A DNA stretch of 34,439 nt from Bacillota bacterium (lineage in GTDB: Bacteria > Bacillota_I > Bacilli_A > Acholeplasmatales > Acholeplasmataceae): assembly GCA_018818645.1 (NCBI GenBank), contig JAHIRQ010000154.1, forward strand, positions 1-34,439, read 5' to 3'. The notes under the pieces were generated by a model, which was given only the letters and a program-made list of their open reading frames with translations, was not told the DNA's origin and ran no database searches. Positions 24,396 to 32,463 of the stretch are shown here, piece by piece (position 1 is the stretch's first letter; every line of letters starts with the position of its first letter). A program made the translations under genes and the position numbers.

Positions 24396-25468
24396 TGAAC
24401 GATAAAAGCTATTTTACTAAGGTTATAGATCTTGCAGATTATATCGCTCAAACATGGAATCCTAAAATGAAGTGGATGTGGGGAGAAGCTTTATTTGGAT
24501 ATTCACTAACACTACTTGATGAGCATTTAAAGAGTGATAGATATACAAAGTTTTTAACTGACTATTGTGACTACTATGTCTCTAACCCTCCAAGAGTTGA
24601 TCAAAGTGATACTTCAGCACCTGCTTTGATCACTTATCAGATGTATAAAAAAACAGGGAATGAAGATTATAAAAAATTAACAGACAGAGTTTTATACTAT
24701 ATCAAAAATGAACCCAGATTAATTGAAGATTCAGTCAATCATCTAGGCAATAGCTTAGAGGGGAAGTTTTATCCAAAGTCTATTTGGGTGGATAGCTTAA
24801 TGATGTTTTCTGTATTTCCTTCGCATTATGCTAAGGATAATAATGATCAAGACATGATGGATATAGCAAGTCGTCAGCCAAGAGTAATGTCTAAATATAT
24901 GCAGGACCCAGATCATAAATTATGGTATCACTGTTACTGGACGAAGGCAAAAACACATTACCCGAGAAGAAAAATATTTTGGGGTAGAGGTAACGGTTGG
25001 GTGATTGCATCCCTTCCAATGATATTAGAAAATATTGGTGAGCACGCAGAAAAAGAAAATATTATAAAGAAATTTAAAGAAACATCTGAAGCATTACTTC
25101 CATATCAAAGAAGTGATGGAGCGTTTGAAACAGTATTCAATAAAGTAGGAAAGACTTATCGAGAACTATCTTTTACAGCTCTAGTTGCTAGAGGTTTCCT
25201 ACAAGGATATCGTATGGGGCTACTTGACGATAAGTTCCTTGAAGCTGGAATCAAAGCATACAAGGCAGTAGTCGATGCACTCATCTATGAAGACGGTGGA
25301 ATCTTTATGCCAGAGATTAGTGGTCCTACCATTCCTCTCCCACTATTTCCTTATCTAGGATATAAGTTTATACCAAAAGCTAGAAACTGGTCCTTTGGAC
25401 TAGCAGCACTCATATTTGCAGCAATCGAGTTTGATCGAATAGAAAAAAATAAGGCAGAACTCATTTGA
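24395..25468 (+). CDS. GH105 unsaturated glucuronyl/rhamnogalacturonyl hydrolase
   Basis: GH105 enzymes (YteR/YesR type) remove the 4,5-unsaturated uronic acid left at the non-reducing end by polysaccharide lyases, by hydrating the double bond. The (alpha/alpha)6-barrel motifs are present: MKWMWGEALFGYSL, DQSDTSAPALITYQMY, KSIWVDSLMMF with the catalytic Asp133, and FWGRGNGWVIASLP. The length of 357 residues is typical and there is no signal peptide, so it acts in the cytoplasm. It completes the operon, and its presence is the main evidence that the upstream enzymes produce unsaturated products. The start follows AGGGAGG and overlaps the previous stop. Confidence 0.92.
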   Translation: MNDKSYFTKVIDLADYIAQTWNPKMKWMWGEALFGYSLTLLDEHLKSDRYTKFLTDYCDYYVSNPPRVDQSDTSAPALITYQMYKKTGNEDYKKLTDRVLYYIKNEPRLIEDSVNHLGNSLEGKFYPKSIWVDSLMMFSVFPSHYAKDNNDQDMMDIASRQPRVMSKYMQDPDHKLWYHCYWTKAKTHYPRRKIFWGRGNGWVIASLPMILENIGEHAEKENIIKKFKETSEALLPYQRSDGAFETVFNKVGKTYRELSFTALVARGFLQGYRMGLLDDKFLEAGIKAYKAVVDALIYEDGGIFMPEISGPTIPLPLFPYLGYKFIPKARNWSFGLAALIFAAIEFDRIEKNKAELI

Positions 25469-25484
25469 GTTTTGCTTTATTTTT
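25447..25484. terminator. Shared bidirectional terminator between convergent operons
   Basis: AAATAAGGCAGAACTC (25447-25462) and GAGTTTTGCTTTATTT (25467-25482) form a 16-bp stem with two G-T pairs and the loop ATTT. T runs lie on both sides, and the stem overlaps the 3' end of the GH105 gene. The minus-strand operon ends at 25483. Confidence 0.85.
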
Positions 25485-25722
25485 AAAGTCTCTTCAATTT
25501 GAAAATTTTTCTCTTCAGTCTTTTAATTTGTAATCCGAATTTTTCTCCCAATTTCTTTCTCATACTTCTAAAGAAATCAAAGAGCATAATCCATACTACA
25601 TAAAAGATCAATAAGAAGTGAATAACACGTACTGTCATTCCTACAATATTATCGAAAATAGGACTTCCAAGGAAATAGAGTGCAATCAATCCAATGATTG
25701 CTAGGGTTCCGATATTTTTCAT
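25483..25722 (-). CDS. Small membrane protein with basic tail, last gene of the kinase operon
   Basis: This 79-residue protein has two membrane segments (about 5-25 and 32-50) followed by a strongly basic cytoplasmic tail (RSMRKKLGEKFGLQIKRLKRKIFKLKRL), which could bind lipid head groups or nucleic acid. Family not recognised. It overlaps the preceding 65-residue gene by four bases and so is part of the same translationally coupled operon. Confidence 0.6.
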   Translation of the reverse strand: MKNIGTLAIIGLIALYFLGSPIFDNIVGMTVRVIHFLLIFYVVWIMLFDFFRSMRKKLGEKFGLQIKRLKRKIFKLKRL

Positions 25723-25916
25723 ATGAACAAGAACCCGAGTATTCCAAAGATAATGAGATAGTAAAAATTCAATCTCATTGTCTTTTTTATTGTAAAAATA
25801 ACTTCTTTAGGTATTTTAATCTTTGTATATTTCTTAACAATCATTAATACAATCCATAAAACATTTAAGAGTGCCCAAAATATGGATAACCCAATGCATA
25901 CATAAGCTATAATCAT
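25719..25916 (-). CDS. Small two-segment membrane protein in the kinase operon
   Basis: This 65-residue protein has two hydrophobic segments separated by a basic loop (KKYTKIKIPKEV). It overlaps the kinase gene and the next small gene by four bases each (ATGA), which is strong evidence that this short ORF is real. Family not recognised. It may be an accessory subunit of the membrane-bound kinase, a guess based on coupling. Confidence 0.6.
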   Translation of the reverse strand: MIIAYVCIGLSIFWALLNVLWIVLMIVKKYTKIKIPKEVIFTIKKTMRLNFYYLIIFGILGFLFI

Positions 25917-28507
25917 GCGGCACCTCCAAATATGAGTCTATAAAGTCTTATGAAAAAGTCTATCGCATTTTGAAAGAATCTAATAATCGCATCTAATCTG
26001 ATAAACTCTTTTACTGTTTCTAGTTTTTCAGTAAAATTGATTTGAGCGAGTAATGCTTCAAGCTGATTGATACCTACAGTGTTTAATACATAAATCATCA
26101 TGATAATTAAACTAGATAGTATTAAATGATTTAAGATCTTGTTCGTGAAAAGAAGAATGTGCACTGCACCTTTTTTATTCTCTAAAATAAATTGTCTCAT
26201 TTTTGCGTGATCTTTTGTATCACCTGTCGCACAAATAGGACAATTGGTTATACTTTGATGGTAATAATGGTATTCAGATGTTAAGCATTTTTTACTCTCA
26301 AATGATAACTTAGAAAGCACACTATGCCATTCACTAGGTGAAGTTCTAACAATCTTCGTTGGGTTTGATACAATCAAAGCCTTTTTCATCGCTCTTTGAT
26401 AGTAATTCGGGAAAAGTTCAATGAGTTTTGTTTTCTCATCGATATCAACTCCAGGAACTGTTTCTTTATGGAGATAGTAGTTCTGTTCAACAAAGAAGGA
26501 TAGTGGTTTGCTAGCGAGTTTATGAGTACCCTTGAATGGATGCGCATCATGGAGAATCATATGGATAATGACAGCGAGATAGTACCTGATGGTTTGTTTA
26601 CTCTTTGGTTCGAAAGTATATTCCATCGGAGTTACAGGAACAACCTCTTTTTGTTTAACCTCTTTTTGCAAAACTTGATTTGATTTCTCGAATTCAAAGC
26701 CTTCAACAGTTGTTGATGACTTAAGGTCAATGACTTTCTCTTCCTTTTCAACCTTTTCTTTTGTCTTAGGTTCTAAGGGGGATCTGATAAGTTCTAAATC
26801 CTTCTTTCTGATTTCCTCCAAACGTTTTCTTTCAATCTCACGTTCTTTTTCCTTAGCTTCTTCAAGTGTTTTCAAGTATTTTTTATAGTTTTGTTCATAG
26901 AAGTATTCCTGTGGAAGATAGTCCTCTCTTTGGAATGCCATTGCTTTGGTTGTATCATCGGTGGCTCCTAGGAAAACAAAGTCAGGAATAAAAGGATTCA
27001 AATCCTTATCTATAAAGATCTGATTAAATTCAATAGGAATGTTATGTTTCTCGAGAGTAGAAAACATCGATGCGATATTTTTAGCAACGTTAATTTTTAC
27101 TTTATCAGTAATCTTTAGTTTTCCAAGTCGATTATTCTTTAAAAATGTTTGAAGTCGATAAAGATTTGGCATCCGTTTACTCACATAACCAATCACCTTA
27201 TCATGCTTCATGATGAGTTCTTGAGGTGGAGCGAAATATGCTGGCATTTTTTGATATATCTTTTCATTTCGAAGGGCTTCAATACGTGTTCCCAATTGAT
27301 ATTTATCAAGCATCTTCGGATTAAAAAAGACAGCGAGTCGTTTACTACCCTTTAAGGTATAGCTCTTGCTAGCAAGTGTTTCATCATAAACATGGTTTTC
27401 ATCAACAATTATTTCTTTATCATCGGTGTCGTATTTAACATATTTTCTAGAAATAGTTTTAAAGTAATCGAGTAGATAATCATAATCCTTTGTCTGTTCT
27501 CTTGCACAAATTGGACATTTTTGAAAATGATTTGGATAGTAGTGTTCTTTATTTTTTCTACATTTTTTTATATTATCCTTAACCACTCTTAAACCAGCAG
27601 CCCATTCATCAGCAGTTGGTCTATTGATAACATCGTTATGCTTTTCAAACGCTCTTGTAAATAAATCCTGAATTTGTTTTGGGAAAAATCCAAAAGGCAT
27701 TGAATTCTTTGGAGGGATAATATTCGAATTTTGTGTACTATATGGGAATATTTCATGCTCCATATTATAGTTGATCGCGTTTCCATCAAATCCCATAACA
27801 CCCTTGATTCTTGCTGAAAATGGATGGACACCCATCATTAAGATTTGAAATATAAGAATCGCTAGGCCATAATTGTCATGGTTTGGTATTCTTTTAACTT
27901 CAACTTTAGATTTCTTTTTCGCTTCAATGACTTCAGGTGGTGTATAGTCTGGTGTAAATACCTTGCAGTGATACAACTTAGATTCTGAGGATACCTGAAA
28001 GGAGTCTGTATCAACAACACCAATTTCAAATCCTGGATAGACAAAGAAGTCACTGGTGTTAATATCACCAATCACCGTATCATTCTTATGAATAAAGCTC
28101 ATGACTTTCGCTAAATTAATTGATATTACAAGTCTGTCATACCATGTGATATTCGGAAATTTGGTTTTCTGAAGTCCTGGGGTAATGACGTGAGATAATT
28201 GATTTTTTGCTTGAACTCTACGCATTAAGTATCCAATGAATTTTCTATTTTCATCATAGATTACATAGCTTGGCCACGCAATAATTGTTAAACCATTATA
28301 ATCTAGAAGACCTGGTTTCTTTTGAACCATCGCTTTAATTTTATCCACAATTTCTGGCATTCTTTCTAAAGCACGGTCAGTATAGACCTTCACTAAAATA
28401 TTAGGATTTTTAGCAAGCTTAAAAACACTACCTTCGCCACCGCTTCCAATAGGTTTTGTATCATCAACTAATATTTTAGAACCGTCTTCTAAATAGTATT
28501 TTTTCAT
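25913..28507 (-). CDS. YegI/TerY-P-type protein kinase with second degenerate kinase half, two zinc ribbons and membrane anchor
   Basis: This 864-residue protein has a kinase of the YegI-like group in its first half: glycine loop GSGGEGS (21-27), Lys40 in LVKVY, catalytic Asp148 in IGDINTSD, and the DFG-equivalent VVDTDSF with Asp166/168. The first zinc ribbon follows (HYYPNHFQKCPICAREQ). A second half repeats the plan without the glycine loop or catalytic loop (KVIGYVSKRMPN, LAVIIHMILHDAHPF, HYYHQSITNCPICATGD). It is interrupted by a charged coiled coil (EEAKEKEREIERKRLEE) and ends with one or two hydrophobic segments (LILSSLIIMMIYVLN). The protein is likely membrane-tethered and partnered with the PP2C and VWA proteins encoded just upstream. 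It is coupled to both neighbours by ATGA overlaps. Confidence 0.85.
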   Translation of the reverse strand: MKKYYLEDGSKILVDDTKPIGSGGEGSVFKLAKNPNILVKVYTDRALERMPEIVDKIKAMVQKKPGLLDYNGLTIIAWPSYVIYDENRKFIGYLMRRVQAKNQLSHVITPGLQKTKFPNITWYDRLVISINLAKVMSFIHKNDTVIGDINTSDFFVYPGFEIGVVDTDSFQVSSESKLYHCKVFTPDYTPPEVIEAKKKSKVEVKRIPNHDNYGLAILIFQILMMGVHPFSARIKGVMGFDGNAINYNMEHEIFPYSTQNSNIIPPKNSMPFGFFPKQIQDLFTRAFEKHNDVINRPTADEWAAGLRVVKDNIKKCRKNKEHYYPNHFQKCPICAREQTKDYDYLLDYFKTISRKYVKYDTDDKEIIVDENHVYDETLASKSYTLKGSKRLAVFFNPKMLDKYQLGTRIEALRNEKIYQKMPAYFAPPQELIMKHDKVIGYVSKRMPNLYRLQTFLKNNRLGKLKITDKVKINVAKNIASMFSTLEKHNIPIEFNQIFIDKDLNPFIPDFVFLGATDDTTKAMAFQREDYLPQEYFYEQNYKKYLKTLEEAKEKEREIERKRLEEIRKKDLELIRSPLEPKTKEKVEKEEKVIDLKSSTTVEGFEFEKSNQVLQKEVKQKEVVPVTPMEYTFEPKSKQTIRYYLAVIIHMILHDAHPFKGTHKLASKPLSFFVEQNYYLHKETVPGVDIDEKTKLIELFPNYYQRAMKKALIVSNPTKIVRTSPSEWHSVLSKLSFESKKCLTSEYHYYHQSITNCPICATGDTKDHAKMRQFILENKKGAVHILLFTNKILNHLILSSLIIMMIYVLNTVGINQLEALLAQINFTEKLETVKEFIRLDAIIRFFQNAIDFFIRLYRLIFGGAA

Positions 28508-29256
28508 TCATCTCTCACTTCAATAAATAATAATGTTTTATCATCGTCTGTCTTCTTATTAATTCTTTCCGATGCTAAAAAGCGCTCTAATGATTTTTGG
28601 ACTTCCTCTTGATTATAGTTTTCATGAGAAAAGACCTTAAAGAATGGATCATAAAATAAGTGACTGACTGTTTTATCCTTCGCTGAGATACTAATTGACT
28701 CAATACCATCACTCATTAAGGATACCATTGGATAAAACTTGTCACATTTTTCATAAATTCCATTCTCAATACTCTCTAAATTACAAATTGAGAATGTCGC
28801 GTTCGCGTATTCTCCTCTTTGTTGTTTCGCAATGACTTCATAGGAATCTCCAATCTTGCCAATTGCTGCACAATCACCTACCTGACCATAAAACTGGCGA
28901 TCGTGAAAGCTAACAAAAACAAGAAGAGTCGCATTTAAATCTTTGATATTGACTTCGTTTTGATTGGCGACGTCATGCAATTGATCATTGGTTTCAATAA
29001 AGCCTTCCTTAATCAAAGTGATGATTTCTTCATCTGTCATTTTGACATCAAGGTATTTTTCTAAAAAGTCAACGATAAAAGTAGAAGCGGTTAAACTTCC
29101 TAATTCTGCATGAGACGCACTGCCCATACCATCACTAACGCATGCAATAAAACCTAACCCATTTGGTAATATTTTATAAGCGTGATTGTCATGACATGGT
29201 GTTTCTGTAGATAAATGCGAGGTGCCAACAACAGATGCACCATATAGTCTAACCAA
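28504..29256 (-). CDS. PP2C-family Ser/Thr phosphatase (PphC/YegK-like)
   Basis: This 250-residue metal-dependent phosphatase has the PP2C metal motif VSDGMGSA (Asp42-Gly43), an N-terminal SVVGTSHLSTETPCHDNH block with an Asp, and the late Asp in LMSDGIESI. The short form without accessory domains fits PphC, which reverses phosphorylation by the partner kinase. It lies between the VWA gene and the kinase gene and overlaps the latter by four bases. Together these three correspond to E. coli yegL, pphC (yegK) and yegI, and to the TerY-P triad described by Aravind and colleagues. Confidence 0.9.
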   Translation of the reverse strand: MVRLYGASVVGTSHLSTETPCHDNHAYKILPNGLGFIACVSDGMGSASHAELGSLTASTFIVDFLEKYLDVKMTDEEIITLIKEGFIETNDQLHDVANQNEVNIKDLNATLLVFVSFHDRQFYGQVGDCAAIGKIGDSYEVIAKQQRGEYANATFSICNLESIENGIYEKCDKFYPMVSLMSDGIESISISAKDKTVSHLFYDPFFKVFSHENYNQEEVQKSLERFLASERINKKTDDDKTLLFIEVRDE

Positions 29257-29258
29257 GA

Positions 29259-29957
29259 TTAGACCTCAAATTCAAAGACATCATCACTTGGTTTTTCAAG
29301 CTTTAATGTATCTCCTACACGACTTGAAGAAACTGAGGATAATGATGAGGATACCCATTGGAAGAGTTCCTTGAAGTTTAGACCATTGAGTTTGAAAACA
29401 CGGTCTCCAGATCCTGATATTTGACGTAATCTTTCGATATTTGCGTTTTCAACACCAATACCAAAGAAAATAACTTTCTTGCTAGAAATAGCACTTTGTA
29501 GCATACCACTTGCTTCACTGACGTTATCTGTTGGTTCACCATCAGTAATGACAAATAGCCATGGTCTATAATAAGAAATACCAGCATTTCTATATTCTTG
29601 TTTTCTGCTTTCAATATTTCTAAGTGCTGTTACAATCGCTTCACCCATTGGAGTCATCCCATTGACCTTTAGTTCAGGAGCTTGAGACTCAGAGACTGTT
29701 GCGAAATTTTGTACAACAGATACACTTTGACCAAATGTAATCACCGATAAATCAACTCGAACACTTGCTAGATCATCATCACGCAGTGCAGCATATAGTG
29801 CATGAACACCTTCATTGAGTTGGTTGATTGGATTACCAGACATGGAGTAAGAAGTATCAAGTAATAAAACGACTGGGCATCGTGGTTCTGGATTATCCAG
29901 AAGGGCTTCATCAACGACTTCCTTTTCAAATTCAAAATCATTTCTTAAATCACTCAT
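29259..29957 (-). CDS. VWA-domain protein (TerY/YegL-like)
   Basis: This 232-residue soluble von Willebrand A domain protein has a complete MIDAS: DTSYS (34-38), Thr in GMTPMGEA and Asp in VITDGEPTDN. It therefore should bind a divalent metal and a partner. TerY/YegL-type VWA proteins work with the adjacent phosphatase and kinase and are thought to be recruited or assembled in a phosphorylation-dependent way. Two bases separate its stop from the PP2C start. The N-terminal DFEFEKEVVDEAL and C-terminal DDVFEFEV are acidic and nearly mirror each other, perhaps a docking feature. Confidence 0.9.
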   Translation of the reverse strand: MSDLRNDFEFEKEVVDEALLDNPEPRCPVVLLLDTSYSMSGNPINQLNEGVHALYAALRDDDLASVRVDLSVITFGQSVSVVQNFATVSESQAPELKVNGMTPMGEAIVTALRNIESRKQEYRNAGISYYRPWLFVITDGEPTDNVSEASGMLQSAISSKKVIFFGIGVENANIERLRQISGSGDRVFKLNGLNFKELFQWVSSSLSSVSSSRVGDTLKLEKPSDDVFEFEV

Positions 29958-29995
29958 AAGTCACATACCTCTCTTATTTTTAATTTTTTTATTCT

Positions 29996-30691
29996 TTAAA
30001 GTAGGAATAGAACAATCAAAGATACAAATAAAGCTTTTAAACTGAACTTACTCTTGATGTAGACTATTGTAGCAAATAAAATGTATACCAAACCAAATGC
30101 AAGCTGAATCCAATTGAAGCCATCTGGTGATGTTGCTAGCACCAAACCATAGAAGAATAAGGCAACTAAATATCTAAGAAGCATTGAAAAGGGGAGTTCC
30201 ATATTCATTTTTTGGATTTGATAGAAATAGACAAGAATTCCTGCTATATAGATTGACATCAAAATCGTTCCTATCGTATACAAAGCATACACCCATACGG
30301 ATTCAAAAACAAGTAAATTGGAATAGTTATCTTGACCAATTAAATACCCTATGATACCGAAGTGATAGGATAGATTCATAAGGATTAATACAAATTGAGA
30401 TATTAAGACAAGTAATGCGGAAAATATAAAGACTTTGAAAAATTTATCAAGATCAAAAACATTATATTTTTTACCGATGGTATAGTGGTATAAATTGAAA
30501 TTCAAAAAAAGAAAGAACACAATTTGAATCACATAGATGAAGATATAGCTGTAACTACCTCCAAAAAGCGAACCAAATAGCGTACCATCCCATATAGACT
30601 CATTAAAAAATGGATAGAGATAAAAGACACCCCAAATGATAGAACCAAAGAATATTTTATTGATATTATTGTTCACAGGATTTGGATTCAT
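29996..30691 (-). CDS. Multi-pass membrane protein, first gene of the VWA-PP2C-kinase operon
   Basis: This protein has about seven hydrophobic segments. The track start at 30736 overlaps the -10 element; the real start is ATG 30691 after GGGGGAG, giving 231 residues beginning MNPNPVNNN. Family not recognised. With no extracellular domain to speak of, it may sense the membrane or recruit the soluble VWA and phosphatase partners. Being first in the operon, it sits 38 bases upstream of the VWA gene. Confidence 0.65.
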   Translation of the reverse strand: MNPNPVNNNINKIFFGSIIWGVFYLYPFFNESIWDGTLFGSLFGGSYSYIFIYVIQIVFFLFLNFNLYHYTIGKKYNVFDLDKFFKVFIFSALLVLISQFVLILMNLSYHFGIIGYLIGQDNYSNLLVFESVWVYALYTIGTILMSIYIAGILVYFYQIQKMNMELPFSMLLRYLVALFFYGLVLATSPDGFNWIQLAFGLVYILFATIVYIKSKFSLKALFVSLIVLFLL

Positions 30692-30722
30692 CTCTACTCC
30701 CCCTGTTGTATTTCTTGTTATC

Positions 30723-30745
30723 ATTATAGCACGCATTATGTGCGC
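30723..30745 (-). promoter_or_regulatory. Extended -10 promoter and operator-like palindrome of the kinase operon
   Basis: On the minus strand TGCTATAAT (30723-30731) is an extended -10. The 17 bases upstream of the hexamer (30729-30745, GCGCACATAATGCGTGC) form an odd palindrome with seven of eight half-site positions paired (one G-T), exactly filling the usual spacer. No -35 match is seen. A repressor or activator site is likely. Confidence 0.5.
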
Positions 30746-30783
30746 GAGTGCTTTTCAAAAGTTGATTTTAATTGAAAATTAAT

Positions 30784-30811
30784 AAAAAATATACAACTAG
30801 AAGCTGTATAT
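30784..30811 (-). terminator. Intrinsic terminator after the HAAS membrane protein gene
   Basis: ATATACA (30789-30795) pairs with TGTATAT (30805-30811); on the minus strand the stem runs into six T, about 30 bases past the stop at 30842. Confidence 0.65.
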
Positions 30812-30841
30812 CTTTCTTTTTTGTTTCTATTTACTATTGTC

Positions 30842-31939
30842 TTAAGTGTTTTCGATGATTGCTACAATTGGAATTAATAAGAATGCTAACCAAGAGATGT
30901 AAAAGAGATCAAAAAAATATCCTAATGAGAAGAATAAGATAACTGCAATAAATGGCATGAGTGCAGTAAATCTGACTTTGTCGAAAGCGATGATTGCTAC
31001 CATAGGAATGAAGAGGAAAGCTTGCCATGCATATGCCCAACCATCAAGCGCGAAACCTAGTCCTAGGAAAATCGCTGTAGAAACCACGATAACAGATACC
31101 ATAAAGATTGCTTTACTTCTTTCTCTTCCTTCAAGTCGGTTATCCCAGACAAAGTGCATATCTCCAAATATAATACCTACGATAACAGGTAGTGCAAATC
31201 CTAATGCACCATATCTCCATTCCCCGTAAGTGTAGCCCATGTATAAATAGAAGAGAATCGAGATAACAAATGCTGCTTCATAAATAATAACTTTCCATAC
31301 TTTTTTGTCATTTAAGATTCCTAGCATTGGTATACTTAAGAAAACTAACCAACCAGGATTCCATAGATTATAATATGTCCCTAATAGAATGAAAACAATG
31401 ACTGATACAAATGGAGAGATTGCTACAAATACTTCCTTTAACTTCGTGTGAAGAAGTATAGATACCATTGGGATGAGTAGAAATACTAGCCAAGCTGGAT
31501 GCCATAAATCAAATCCCCAACCTAGGATTAAATAAGCAATGACGCTAATGAATGGTGATAAAGCTACAATACCATCTTTAAGTCTTGTGTGTAGTGCTAT
31601 TGATGTCACTGGAATAAGTAAGAATACCATCCAACCAGGATTCCATAACTCAAAATAAAAACCTAAGACAAAGAAAATGATTAAACTTAGAAATGGTGTA
31701 ATCGCGATGATTTTATTTCTAACACTTTTTTCTTTTTTGAGTTTTAATGTATCGATTAATTCATATGCAGCATTTTTAGGATCACCTAGCATGTTCCATA
31801 CTTCCTCATCCGTTTTACCTGTGCTTTTCGCATCCTCATAAAGCTGTTCATAATCAGTAACAATGTCATTAATTTCTGATTTACTTGCTTGAAACTCCTC
31901 TAATTGAGTTCTTAAACTACTTAAATATTTATCCTTCAT
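30842..31939 (-). CDS. HAAS (DUF1700-like) membrane protein with repeated WxxWLxFLLIP hairpins
   Basis: The start is ATG 31939 after GGGAGG; the track start at 31945 is a TTG. Residues 1-70 are a helical HAAS domain (EDAKSTGKTDEEVWNMLGDPKNAAYEL), which is often encoded next to PadR regulators and senses or contacts them. The remainder repeats a membrane hairpin five times, each with an aromatic cap and a core like LWNPGWLVFLLIP. The length is about 365 residues. It overlaps the padR gene by 11 bases. Such pairs usually control membrane or stress functions; the exact role is unknown. Confidence 0.75.
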   Translation of the reverse strand: MKDKYLSSLRTQLEEFQASKSEINDIVTDYEQLYEDAKSTGKTDEEVWNMLGDPKNAAYELIDTLKLKKEKSVRNKIIAITPFLSLIIFFVLGFYFELWNPGWMVFLLIPVTSIALHTRLKDGIVALSPFISVIAYLILGWGFDLWHPAWLVFLLIPMVSILLHTKLKEVFVAISPFVSVIVFILLGTYYNLWNPGWLVFLSIPMLGILNDKKVWKVIIYEAAFVISILFYLYMGYTYGEWRYGALGFALPVIVGIIFGDMHFVWDNRLEGRERSKAIFMVSVIVVSTAIFLGLGFALDGWAYAWQAFLFIPMVAIIAFDKVRFTALMPFIAVILFFSLGYFFDLFYISWLAFLLIPIVAIIENT

Positions 31940-32252
31940 TTTCAATACCTCCCAATAATTTGAATACCCCTTTTAAGAATGTTCTCCATTCGCCTTCATA
32001 CTCATCTAACTTTTCAATGCCTACATCTGTTATTTTATAATATTTTCTAGGTGCTCCTATATTTGTATTTTCCACATAAGTATCGAAAAGACCTTGTCCT
32101 GTTAATCTTCTAAGTATTGGATAGACTGTGTTCTCATTGACATCAATTTCGGATGACAGCTTTTCGATGACTTCGAATCCGTACATGTCATGATTCCTAA
32201 TGATGCTTAGGATGCACATTTCTAGAATACCTTTTTTGAATTGTGTATTCAT
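31929..32252 (-). CDS. PadR-family transcriptional repressor
   Basis: This 107-residue protein is a PadR winged helix of the short class. The family order is clear: ILEMCILSIIRNHDMYGFEVIEKLS, then ENTVYPILRRLTGQGLFDTY, and the wing GAPRKYYKITDVGIEKLDEY. The last ~25 residues form the dimerisation helix. A strong AAGGAGG precedes the start. It is co-encoded with the HAAS membrane protein, the usual PadR partner, and two matching inverted repeats sit over its promoter, so it likely represses itself. Confidence 0.92.
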   Translation of the reverse strand: MNTQFKKGILEMCILSIIRNHDMYGFEVIEKLSSEIDVNENTVYPILRRLTGQGLFDTYVENTNIGAPRKYYKITDVGIEKLDEYEGEWRTFLKGVFKLLGGIENEG

Positions 32253-32266
32253 AATTTCCTCCTTAC

Positions 32267-32312
32267 TGTGTGTTGCACACTACTATAATAACACCTTACT
32301 GTGCAAAACACA
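32267..32312. promoter_or_regulatory. Two PadR operator candidates, TGTG-N5-CACA
   Basis: TGTG-TGTTG-CACA (32267-32279) and TGTG-CAAAA-CACA (32300-32312) are two identical half-site pairs, 33 bases apart (about three helical turns), each preceded by CCTTAC. An AT-rich -10-like element (TATAGT on the minus strand, 32282-32287) lies between them. Confidence 0.55.
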
Positions 32313-32359
32313 ATACCTAAAATAACAAATTTTTATTTTTTTTATTACGTATGGATATC

Positions 32360-32388
32360 TTGTCTTTTCAAAGCGAATATGATACTAT
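32360..32388 (+). promoter_or_regulatory. Promoter of the aroF-tyrA operon
   Basis: TTGTCT (32360-32365), 17 bases, TACTAT (32383-32388) with TGA before it as extended -10. Transcription would start near 32395, just upstream of the leader peptide. Confidence 0.55.
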
Positions 32389-32415
32389 TATTTCAAACAA
32401 AGATAGGTGATATTG

Positions 32416-32460
32416 ATGTTAAATGTTAAAAAGGTTAGTTATTATTACGCATATCGTTGA
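32416..32460 (+). CDS. Tyrosine-rich leader peptide of aroF-tyrA
   Basis: ATG at 32416 follows AGGTGAT and encodes the 14-residue MLNVKKVSYYYAYR with TGA at 32458-32460. Four of six codons from 9 to 14 are Tyr (TAT TAT TAC, then TAT). It is too short for the ORF track. A terminator follows 67 bases after the stop, ahead of aroF. This is the layout of a ribosome-mediated attenuation leader that senses charged tRNA-Tyr, and the genes it controls make tyrosine. Confidence 0.75.
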   Translation: MLNVKKVSYYYAYR

Positions 32461-32463
32461 AAA

